From an uncultured Pedobacter sp. (GTDB lineage Bacteria; Bacteroidota; Bacteroidia; Sphingobacteriales; Sphingobacteriaceae), in NCBI RefSeq assembly GCF_946479715.1, contig NZ_CAMLHF010000082.1, positions 1 to 22,338 of the forward strand: a stretch of DNA of 22,338 bases, written 5' to 3'. Position numbers and translations under genes: made by a program. Under the pieces are notes generated by a model. It ran no database searches and was not told where the DNA came from. It saw only the letters and a program-made list of their open reading frames with translations. Shown here piece by piece: positions 15,690 through 22,338 of this stretch. Every line of letters starts with the position of its first letter. Position 1 is the first letter of the stretch.

Positions 15690-18600
15690 CTAAAATGTTG
15701 CCTGTAAGCCAAATGCATATGATCTGATAATTGGATAGTTCATACCAACCAATTCTGGGTCAAACGTTTTTGGAACACTCTTAAATTCAAATAGGTTATA
15801 AGCCGAAGCAGAAAGTCTTACTCTTTGCAATTTAATTTTATCGGTAAAGACCCTAGGTAGTGTATACCCTATGGCTAAATTTTTCATCCGCAGGTAAGCA
15901 CCATTTTCCAGGTACCTTGTTTGTACCTGTCTGTTCCTGCTTGCATTTTTATAAGCCGGGTAAAATGCATCTGTACGCTCCGGAGTCCACGAGTTATTGT
16001 AGGTTTCCCAAGTGCCAGTTGTACCAGCTCCCCAGTAAAGATTGTTTCCAATCCACAGGTCTCTCTTTCCCACCCCTTGTACAAAAATATCAAGGTCTAC
16101 ATTCTTGTAGCTAAAATTAGAGTTAAAACCAAACTGATACCTTGGAGTACTGTTGCCTATGATTTTCCTGTCTCCGGAATTTCCAACGGTATTATTTCCA
16201 AAGTTAATCTCGTTATTACCGTCAATATCTTTATACCTCACGTCACCTGGAAACCAAAGGCCAGATGAAATTAACTTTTGAGTGGGTGAATTCGCAATTT
16301 CTTCTTTAGTTTGAAAAATCCCATAAGTTTCATAACCCCAAATCTCTCCCATTTTCTGACCTTCGTATAAGTATTGATCGCTTAACAATTTGTTCGGATT
16401 ATTATCAAATTTTACTACTTCCGACTGGCTGTCTCCCAGTGTAAGGGCCAAATCATAATTTAATCCAAAACCGGTTGAATTTCTATACTTCATTGTTAAC
16501 TCCCACCCTTTTGTGTCAATGGTTGCCGAATTTCTGGTTGGCGATGAAGCACCCAGAACTGAAGGATATTTTAAGCCATCAATTAGAATGTCAGAGGTCC
16601 TTCTTCTATACCAATCAAAGTTGACTTCAAAGTTTTTAAATGCGGTCAAATCAAATCCAAAATCAATTGTAGTTGCTGTCTCCCAGGTTAAGTCCGGATC
16701 TACCAATCCAGGAGGCGTAACACCTACAGGCCTTACACCATTTAATAGGTATTGAAGCTGACTGTTCGTTCCATAATTTAAGATGTATATGTAATTAGCT
16801 ACGTTCTGATTGCCCAAACTACCATAAGAAGCTCTTACCTTAAAATCATTGATATATGGTTTTATGCCTTTTGCAAAAGATTCCTCGCTAACACGCCATC
16901 CTGCAGAAAATGAAGGGAAAAACTTATAACGTATATCAGAAGGAAACTTTGACGTACCGTCGTAACGACCATTTGATTCAAATAAATATTTGCCATCATA
17001 GTTATAAGTAAAACGATAAAACAGACCGCGAACTGCCCATTCCTGCTCACTATCGCCTACCGTTCTTTCTCCCTGTGCCTGCCCAAGAACCGGAACATTG
17101 GAATTGATCGTGTTTCTCTGGGCCGATACGCTTTGGTCAGTATACCATTCCTGGTTAAAGCCTACAGTTCCATGAAAATTATGCTTATCTGCTATGGTTT
17201 TAGCATAATCAGTAAAGATATTTATGGTGTACTTATTAGAATTTAAATTATAGCGATAAACATAATCAGGGTCAGTATGAACTGCAGTAAATGAGCCTAC
17301 AGTACTCTCCAGTCGCTCTAAGCGTGGTAAAATGGTTTTTTGAATATTGCTGTTGCTTAAATAAGAAAAGTCTCCTTTTAACGACCATTCTTTTGTAAGT
17401 GTAAAAGTTGGTGCAGCAGCTAATAAAATATTTGATTTAGTTTCCTTATCATACGAACCATACTCCATAAAAGACAAAATATTATCCGTATATTTTTGTG
17501 GCAGATTTAAAGAAGAGGGAACATGTATCGGCATATTCACATTACGGTTAGGCTCCTGCGACATTGCTGTCCACCAACCTCCTTTTCCTGAGGGGCTAAC
17601 CGGTTCTATATAAGTTGAACTATTATAGGCCGTTCTAAAATCCATTTTAAACCATTCGTTTACTTTGGAACTTACATTTAACAGGGCGTTATAGCGTTTA
17701 AAATTATCTGTATTAATCTTGTATAATCCATCCTGATCCTGGTAACCAATAGATCCATAAAATGATGTTCTATCGTTTCCGCCCGACAACGACAAGTTAT
17801 GCTTTTGCATAGGCGAAGACTTCAACAAGGCTTCTTTGTATGGATTTACATTACCTCTCCAAAGAATATTGGTTTTATTTACATCAGCATCTGCAAAATA
17901 ATAAGGTTCATTATTTATAGGATCATCCATATACTCCTTAATCTTCTTCAGTTTTAATATTTCATTTGAACCAGCCGAAATCCCTTCCAGCTCTGAAGCT
18001 TTAATGCTTGCCTCCTGAATGGTATAGGCGTCCAATATGTCTGGAACAGCTGTAGGCGAACTCCATTGAAAGGAATTAGAATAATTCACTTTTGTTTGTC
18101 CGCTTTTGCCCGATTTCGTTTTTATCAAAAGTACTCCAAATGCTCCTCTTGCTCCATAAATGGCGGCAGAGGCAGCGTCCTTCAACAACGTAACAGATTC
18201 TATATCTTCCGGATTTAATTGGTTAGGATCCATCTCTATTCCATCTACCAATGTGAAAGGCTGTCCTGATGAAAACTTAATCTTATTACCATCGTTCTTG
18301 TCCTTATAAAAGGATGTTGCGCCCCTGATATTGTAAGATGCAGAGGTATTTGGACTGCCATTAGAAATACTAACATTAAAATTGGGCATCACTCCTTGTA
18401 GCGCCTGACCAAGATTTGCGGTTGGCCTATTTTCAAGCATCTTTGAATCGATCTGACTAACTGCTCCGGTTAAATTCGCCTTCTTCTGTACGCCATATCC
18501 CACTACCACTACTTCATTAAGTTTATTGTTTTCCTCTTCTAAAGCAACTTTTAAACTTGTATGCTCATTTTCAATAACAATACGTTTACTGGCAAAACCG

Positions 18601-18911
18601 ATGGCTGTAAATACCAATACTTCATTAACATTAGCAGTAATTTGAAAATTCCCATTTATATCACTAGCGGTGGTGACGTTAGATTTTTCTATCTTAATAT
18701 TAACGCCTGGTATTGGAAGGTTGCTGGCGTCAACAACCTGACCCTTTATTAGAGCTTTCTGGTGGCTCTGTTTAAGAGGAGTGGTTTTGGATAATGACAA
18801 TTTAAGCGGGTCAGTTTTTCTTTCCGCATGTGCGTCTAAAACTAAGCCATTACTGAAAGTCAGCCAACAGACAAGTCCAATCGCATAGAAGCGTAGATTT
18901 TTTGGTTTCAT
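15690..18911 (-). CDS. susC: SusC/RagA-family TonB-dependent outer-membrane transporter
   Basis: A 1073-residue TonB-dependent importer for oligosaccharides. A Sec signal peptide (cleavage near DAHA|ER) precedes a carboxypeptidase-regulatory-like domain (about 53-130: KGQVVDASNLPIPGVNIKI ... GFASKRIVI). The SusC motif NEVVVVGYGVQKKANLTGAV and the plug follow (SYNIRGATSF, then DPNQLNPEDIESVTLLKDAA, AAIYGARGAFGVLLI). The beta-barrel ends in an aromatic C-terminal strand, SYAFGLQATF. No N-terminal STN domain is present, so the gene is not of the FecA type controlled by anti-sigma factors, which fits control by the divergent hybrid kinase. It is the first gene of the PUL operon, 32 bp ahead of susD. 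The symbol is generic for the family. Confidence 0.96.
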   Translation of the reverse strand: MKPKNLRFYAIGLVCWLTFSNGLVLDAHAERKTDPLKLSLSKTTPLKQSHQKALIKGQVVDASNLPIPGVNIKIEKSNVTTASDINGNFQITANVNEVLVFTAIGFASKRIVIENEHTSLKVALEEENNKLNEVVVVGYGVQKKANLTGAVSQIDSKMLENRPTANLGQALQGVMPNFNVSISNGSPNTSASYNIRGATSFYKDKNDGNKIKFSSGQPFTLVDGIEMDPNQLNPEDIESVTLLKDAASAAIYGARGAFGVLLIKTKSGKSGQTKVNYSNSFQWSSPTAVPDILDAYTIQEASIKASELEGISAGSNEILKLKKIKEYMDDPINNEPYYFADADVNKTNILWRGNVNPYKEALLKSSPMQKHNLSLSGGNDRTSFYGSIGYQDQDGLYKINTDNFKRYNALLNVSSKVNEWFKMDFRTAYNSSTYIEPVSPSGKGGWWTAMSQEPNRNVNMPIHVPSSLNLPQKYTDNILSFMEYGSYDKETKSNILLAAAPTFTLTKEWSLKGDFSYLSNSNIQKTILPRLERLESTVGSFTAVHTDPDYVYRYNLNSNKYTINIFTDYAKTIADKHNFHGTVGFNQEWYTDQSVSAQRNTINSNVPVLGQAQGERTVGDSEQEWAVRGLFYRFTYNYDGKYLFESNGRYDGTSKFPSDIRYKFFPSFSAGWRVSEESFAKGIKPYINDFKVRASYGSLGNQNVANYIYILNYGTNSQLQYLLNGVRPVGVTPPGLVDPDLTWETATTIDFGFDLTAFKNFEVNFDWYRRRTSDILIDGLKYPSVLGASSPTRNSATIDTKGWELTMKYRNSTGFGLNYDLALTLGDSQSEVVKFDNNPNKLLSDQYLYEGQKMGEIWGYETYGIFQTKEEIANSPTQKLISSGLWFPGDVRYKDIDGNNEINFGNNTVGNSGDRKIIGNSTPRYQFGFNSNFSYKNVDLDIFVQGVGKRDLWIGNNLYWGAGTTGTWETYNNSWTPERTDAFYPAYKNASRNRQVQTRYLENGAYLRMKNLAIGYTLPRVFTDKIKLQRVRLSASAYNLFEFKSVPKTFDPELVGMNYPIIRSYAFGLQATF

Positions 18912-19121
18912 GAATTCATTGTTTAGGTTTAAAGATTAGTTTGATGTTTTGGTTATAGTGGTTCATTCTGCAAACGTTTTCATATCCCCTCCCTCAGTTG
19001 ATAATGTTTGCATTTAATGGAATCAAAACTGGCTGTTAATTCTTTCAAAAAAGATGAAAATTCTAAATCATATGGTAGAAAATTCAAAACTAAAGGAGTA
19101 TTTTCACACCTTTAATTGATT
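18912..19121. promoter_or_regulatory. Divergent susC / sensor-kinase intergenic region
   Basis: A 210-bp region between the starts of susC (minus) and the hybrid kinase gene (plus). It contains an imperfect inverted repeat (18969-19012), a direct repeat TCAAAACT (19023-19030 and 19084-19091), and a purine-rich AAAGGAG at 19092-19098, which is too far (about 23 nt) from the kinase ATG to be an ordinary ribosome site. I find no exact TAnnTTTG promoter on either strand. It is expected to hold the regulator's target site in front of susC. Confidence 0.55.
18969..19012. promoter_or_regulatory. Inverted repeat TGCAAAC...GTTTGCA upstream of susC, candidate operator of the PUL regulator
   Basis: The left arm 18969-18980 and the reverse complement of the right arm 19001-19012 agree at 10 of 12 positions, with the outer 7 bases perfect. 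The inner spacer is 20 bp and pyrimidine-rich on the plus strand. The left arm is about 58 bp upstream of the susC start, a suitable position for an AraC-type activator site. The function is inferred from position. Confidence 0.4.
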
Positions 19122-22100
19122 ATGAAGGCATTTTGTCTCTTCTTCCTTCTACTTTTACCATTTCATAACTATGCCCAAAAGGGAGCTACCTTCAGCAATC
19201 TTAGCATGGAAAATGGTCTGTCTCAAAATTCTGTTGTAAGTATCACTCAGGATCAAAAACATTTTCTATGGTTTGGTACCAGACGTGGGTTGAACAGATA
19301 CGACGGCTTTCAGTTTAAGATCTACACAAACAATCCAAAAGACAATAAAACCATCCCACATAATGTGATCGATTGCCTGTTGGCCGACTCCTTTGGTCAG
19401 TTGTGGATCGGTACAATTAATGGACTAAGCCGATACGATAATAAGAACGACAACTTTATTAAAGTCAAAATTCTAAATGACACTATAAATTGTATCTATG
19501 AAGATCCTCAGAGAAATCTCTGGATAGGTACTTACAACGGGCTTGGCTTACTAGATAGGAAAAATGGAAAATTCAAAATATTCCGTTTTAATAAATTAGA
19601 TAAAAACCAACGGATAAATAATATATACAGCCTATTTAAAGATCATGAGCAAAACCTCTGGGTTGGAACAGGTTTTGGATTAATACGAATGACCAAAAAT
19701 AATGGCCAGCCCAGGGTAATTCTCTTTAAAAATTCAGCAAACAACTCAACCAGCATCAGCTCTAACTATATCACTAGTATTACCAGCGATAAAGCCAATA
19801 ATATCTGGATCGGTACCGACAAGGGTTTAAACTTATACCAAACAAGGGGAACATTCGCGCGCTACACCCATAGCTCGAACAACAGCAATACCATTGTACA
19901 TAACGACATACGCGATATCATCCGCAATAAGGACGGAACACTATGGATAGGCACACAAGAAGGCTTAAGCATATTAAACCCTAAAACAAAAATATTCACC
20001 AATTACAAACATGATCCTGATGAGAATGGAAGTCTTACTCAGAATTCATTACACAGCATTTTTCAGGATGTTAGTAACACGGTCTGGATTGGAAGTTTCT
20101 ACGGCGGGGTTGATGCTGTATTCCCATACTCCACTGGTTTTAAGACTTATAGAGCAAGCGGACTGATTTCCAGCCTTAGCAGCAACATCATCAGCACAAT
20201 TGTTGAAGATTCCCGACAAAACCTCTGGATCGGAACAGAAGGCGGTGGGCTCAACCATTTTAATCGTAGCAATAACACCTACACTCATTATAAATCCATT
20301 CCTGGCAACAACACTACATTACCCTCTAATCTGGTTAAAACCATCCTCAGGCAAAAAAACGGCAACCTGATTATAGGCATGCACGAAGGTCTCATCAGCA
20401 TCTTTAATCCAACAACTAAAAGTTTTACCCAACAAATAACCAATGTAAAAGATACCAGTAACAATCGGGGTAGTGCAGATATAATGACCATACTTGAAGA
20501 TAGTAATGGTACCATCTGGGTGGGCTCCAGAGATGGGCTAAATAATATAAGTAGTTTTAGCGATCACACAATAAAAAGCCCAATTGAGAAAAAACTGCTT
20601 TCCAGATATATCCAAACCCTCTTTGAAGACGCTGATAAAAACATCTGGATAGGCACAACAAAAGGCCTGCACCTTTACTATCCAAAAACCGGAAAACTAG
20701 TGTATTTCACAAAAAAAGAAGGAAATGCCGACAGTCTGCAGTCAGACTACATCAATTGTATCATACAAACCTCCAAGGGAAAATTTTGTCTTGGAACATA
20801 TTTTGGTGGGCTCTCCTTATTTGATTCCCGTACCGGGAAATTTAAAACCTATACAGAAAAAGATGGCTTGTGTAACAACAATGTACTTGGCATTATTGAA
20901 GATAAAGAGGGTAATTTATGGATCAGTACGGATAATGGACTATCAATACTCAATCCGATAACCGGAAAATTCAAAAATTATACTAAAAGCGATGGTCTTG
21001 CTGGAAACGACTTTAATATGAGGTCCTTTTTTAAGGACCATAATAACGAATTCTTTTTCGGAGGCTATAATGGCCTCACCTCTTTCTTCCCCAATCAGAT
21101 TGAGATCAATACACATATCGATCCTATTGTGTTTACAGATTTAAAGCTTTTCAATCGATCTGTTGCTGTAAATGGCCCAGATCAATTACTAAGAGAAAAC
21201 ATCAACACCACCAAAAAGCTTAGGTTCAAACATAATCACAACAATTTCAGTCTGGGTTTTGCCTTGCTAAACTACATCAGACCAGACAAAAATAAATATA
21301 CTTACAAATTAGACGGATACGACAAAAACTGGATCAATTCAGATATTCCAAATGCCAGCTATTCCAATCTTCCATCTGGAGAATATACATTTATTGTTAA
21401 AGGGGTCAACAACGACGGGACGCCAGGCCATGCATCAGCAAGTATTAACATCACAATACTACCTCCCCTATGGGCTACATGGTGGGCATATTTATGCTAC
21501 CTGCTCCTATTTTCAATCATACTTTTCCTTACCGTGAGGTATCTATTTGTACGTGCATTATTAAAACGATCAGAGGATGTGCAAAAGATGAAGTTAAACT
21601 TCTTCACCTATATTGCCCATGAGATTCGAACTCCGCTAACATTAATTCTGGCACCATTAGAAGACCTTGCTAAAACATCCCAGGATAATTTAGAAATCAG
21701 TCAGCAAGTTATTCCGATAAAAAACAATGCCGACAGGCTAATGAGACTTATAACTGAATTAATGGATTTTAGAAAGGCTGAAACCGGTCATCTGAAATTA
21801 CATGTAACTAAGGGTAACATTGTGGCATATGCAAATGAGATGTTTCTCGCATTTCGACACAATGCAATTACTCGAAACATTCAATACAATTTTGTCCATC
21901 AAAATGATCAGATGATGTTGTATTTTGATAAAACACAGATGGAGAAAGTACTCTTCAACCTGCTTTCTAATGCATTTAAGTTTAGCAACAACGGCGGGCA
22001 GATTACATTATCTATAAATGAATATGACCAATTCATAGAAATTAAAGTTGTAGACAATGGAAAGGGCATTCCGTATGAAAGTCAAAACAAACTTTTTAGT

Positions 22101-22338
22101 GATTATTTCCAGGTTGATGAACAGGAATCTAACCATATTGGTTCAGGAATAGGTCTAGCATTATCCAAAAGCATTGTTGAAGCTCACCACGGTAAAATAG
22201 AAATCCTAAGTAATCCAGCCACCGCTCAAGAACCTGGCTATACATGTTTTATTGTTAAGCTTAAGAAAGGGCCCGACCCGGTGGGCCACGCTTCGAACGG
22301 GCCCAGCGGGCTCGTCTCCCAGACCGGCACCTCGTGGC
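19122..22338 (+). CDS. Hybrid two-component system regulator (HTCS), periplasmic sensor and histidine kinase; truncated at window end
   Basis: The reading frame is open from ATG 19122 to the window end (1072 codons). After a signal peptide (MKAFCLFFLLLLPFHNYA|QK) come 14 recognisable Reg_prop-type repeats with W-[IV]-G-[TS]-x-x-G-L cores, enough for two seven-bladed propellers. A Y_Y_Y domain (YKLDGYDKNWINS ... LPSGEYTFIVKG) and a transmembrane helix (about 785-808) follow. The cytoplasmic part has HisKA with phospho-acceptor His833 (YIAHEIRTPLT) and an HATPase with Asn950 (FNLLSNAFKFS), Asp978 (VVDNGKGIP) and GSGIGLALS (1007-1015). HTCS proteins normally go on to a receiver and an AraC-type DNA-binding domain; both are missing because residues 1050-1072 come from a GC-rich tail that looks foreign. 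It is divergent from susC and should activate it on sensing an oligosaccharide. An in-frame TTG at 19116 is a less likely start. Confidence 0.92.
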   Translation, partial: MKAFCLFFLLLLPFHNYAQKGATFSNLSMENGLSQNSVVSITQDQKHFLWFGTRRGLNRYDGFQFKIYTNNPKDNKTIPHNVIDCLLADSFGQLWIGTINGLSRYDNKNDNFIKVKILNDTINCIYEDPQRNLWIGTYNGLGLLDRKNGKFKIFRFNKLDKNQRINNIYSLFKDHEQNLWVGTGFGLIRMTKNNGQPRVILFKNSANNSTSISSNYITSITSDKANNIWIGTDKGLNLYQTRGTFARYTHSSNNSNTIVHNDIRDIIRNKDGTLWIGTQEGLSILNPKTKIFTNYKHDPDENGSLTQNSLHSIFQDVSNTVWIGSFYGGVDAVFPYSTGFKTYRASGLISSLSSNIISTIVEDSRQNLWIGTEGGGLNHFNRSNNTYTHYKSIPGNNTTLPSNLVKTILRQKNGNLIIGMHEGLISIFNPTTKSFTQQITNVKDTSNNRGSADIMTILEDSNGTIWVGSRDGLNNISSFSDHTIKSPIEKKLLSRYIQTLFEDADKNIWIGTTKGLHLYYPKTGKLVYFTKKEGNADSLQSDYINCIIQTSKGKFCLGTYFGGLSLFDSRTGKFKTYTEKDGLCNNNVLGIIEDKEGNLWISTDNGLSILNPITGKFKNYTKSDGLAGNDFNMRSFFKDHNNEFFFGGYNGLTSFFPNQIEINTHIDPIVFTDLKLFNRSVAVNGPDQLLRENINTTKKLRFKHNHNNFSLGFALLNYIRPDKNKYTYKLDGYDKNWINSDIPNASYSNLPSGEYTFIVKGVNNDGTPGHASASINITILPPLWATWWAYLCYLLLFSIILFLTVRYLFVRALLKRSEDVQKMKLNFFTYIAHEIRTPLTLILAPLEDLAKTSQDNLEISQQVIPIKNNADRLMRLITELMDFRKAETGHLKLHVTKGNIVAYANEMFLAFRHNAITRNIQYNFVHQNDQMMLYFDKTQMEKVLFNLLSNAFKFSNNGGQITLSINEYDQFIEIKVVDNGKGIPYESQNKLFSDYFQVDEQESNHIGSGIGLALSKSIVEAHHGKIEILSNPATAQEPGYTCFIVKLKKGPDPVGHASNGPSGLVSQTGTSW
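22269..22338. other. GC-rich terminal segment, probable chimeric or assembly-artefact sequence
   Basis: By my count 54 of these 70 bases are G or C (77%), against 40% in the 60 bases just before (22201-22260). The switch is abrupt, directly after the AAGAAA of the kinase gene. Third positions are almost all G/C in the phase of the plus-strand kinase frame, and the antisense frame sharing those third positions is equally open (reads HEVPVWETSPLGPFEAW). This looks like coding DNA of a high-GC organism, not this genome. The exact join could be a few bases either side of 22269. Confidence 0.75.

Noticed and set aside
15860..16268. Overlapping open frames antisense to susC (84, 69 and 115 residues)
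   Set aside because: They lie wholly within the clear SusC coding sequence, show no recognisable family features and have atypical codon use; they are shadows of the real gene.
20049..20515. Two antisense open frames within the sensor kinase gene
   Set aside because: They fall inside the propeller repeats of the plus-strand regulator, whose frame is open throughout and matches a known architecture.
22269..22338. A natural in-frame fusion or a new C-terminal domain on the sensor kinase
   Set aside because: The base composition changes abruptly and the segment lacks similarity to the receiver domain expected there; a technical chimera explains it better.
1..22338. Defence system, prophage, CRISPR array, transposon or tRNA gene
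   Set aside because: All sizeable genes are explained by polysaccharide synthesis, stress response or glycan use, and no repeat arrays, transposase or integrase motifs or tRNA-like folds were seen.

Overview
The window reads as a chromosome segment of a Bacteroidota bacterium, most likely a Pedobacter-like member of the Sphingobacteriaceae. The evidence is the low-GC coding DNA, a SusC/SusD pair, a periplasmic-sensor hybrid histidine kinase of the type that drives polysaccharide utilization loci (PULs), a UpxY-type antiterminator, and the lack of strong Shine-Dalgarno sequences. I assign no species. I see no tRNA, rRNA, CRISPR array, insertion sequence or integrase.

Region 1 (1-10009, all minus strand, transcribed from right to left) is a surface-polysaccharide (capsule/EPS) operon. 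In transcription order it holds a Wza-like outer-membrane export lipoprotein, a Wzc-like chain-length regulator fused to a tyrosine kinase, a UpxY/NusG-like antiterminator, a membrane acyltransferase, a Wzx-type flippase, a DegT-family sugar aminotransferase, a GT2 and a GT4 glycosyltransferase, and the N-terminal 171 codons of a second DegT-family aminotransferase that runs off the left edge. Very short gaps and several stop/start overlaps indicate one transcript. A 194-bp gap with a small hairpin separates the two export genes from upxY and the sugar-assembly genes. Together the genes would make, acylate, flip, polymerise and export an amino-sugar-containing polysaccharide; no Wzy polymerase or initiating transferase lies inside the window.

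Region 2 (10010-11131) is a 270-bp divergent intergenic region with an unusual cluster of TGTGA/TCACA half-sites, then a plus-strand tandem universal stress protein gene. The 3' end of that gene overlaps the last gene of the next operon tail to tail.

Region 3 (11125-22338) is a compact PUL. On the minus strand lie susC, susD, a GH29 alpha-L-fucosidase and a DUF2264 protein. A hybrid two-component regulator is transcribed divergently on the plus strand. Its sensor has 14 recognisable propeller repeats plus a Y_Y_Y domain, then a transmembrane helix and a histidine kinase. The likely target is a fucosylated, possibly uronate-bearing glycan; the sensor would detect a breakdown product and induce susC onward.

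The last 70 bases (about 22269-22338) jump to 77% GC with strongly GC-biased third codon positions. They do not look like the rest of the genome. They cut the regulator off just after its kinase domain and are most simply explained as a chimeric read or assembly junction. I found no clearly unprecedented system; the most useful leads are the operator-like cluster, the internal antiterminator, the fucosidase/DUF2264 pair and the chimeric end.
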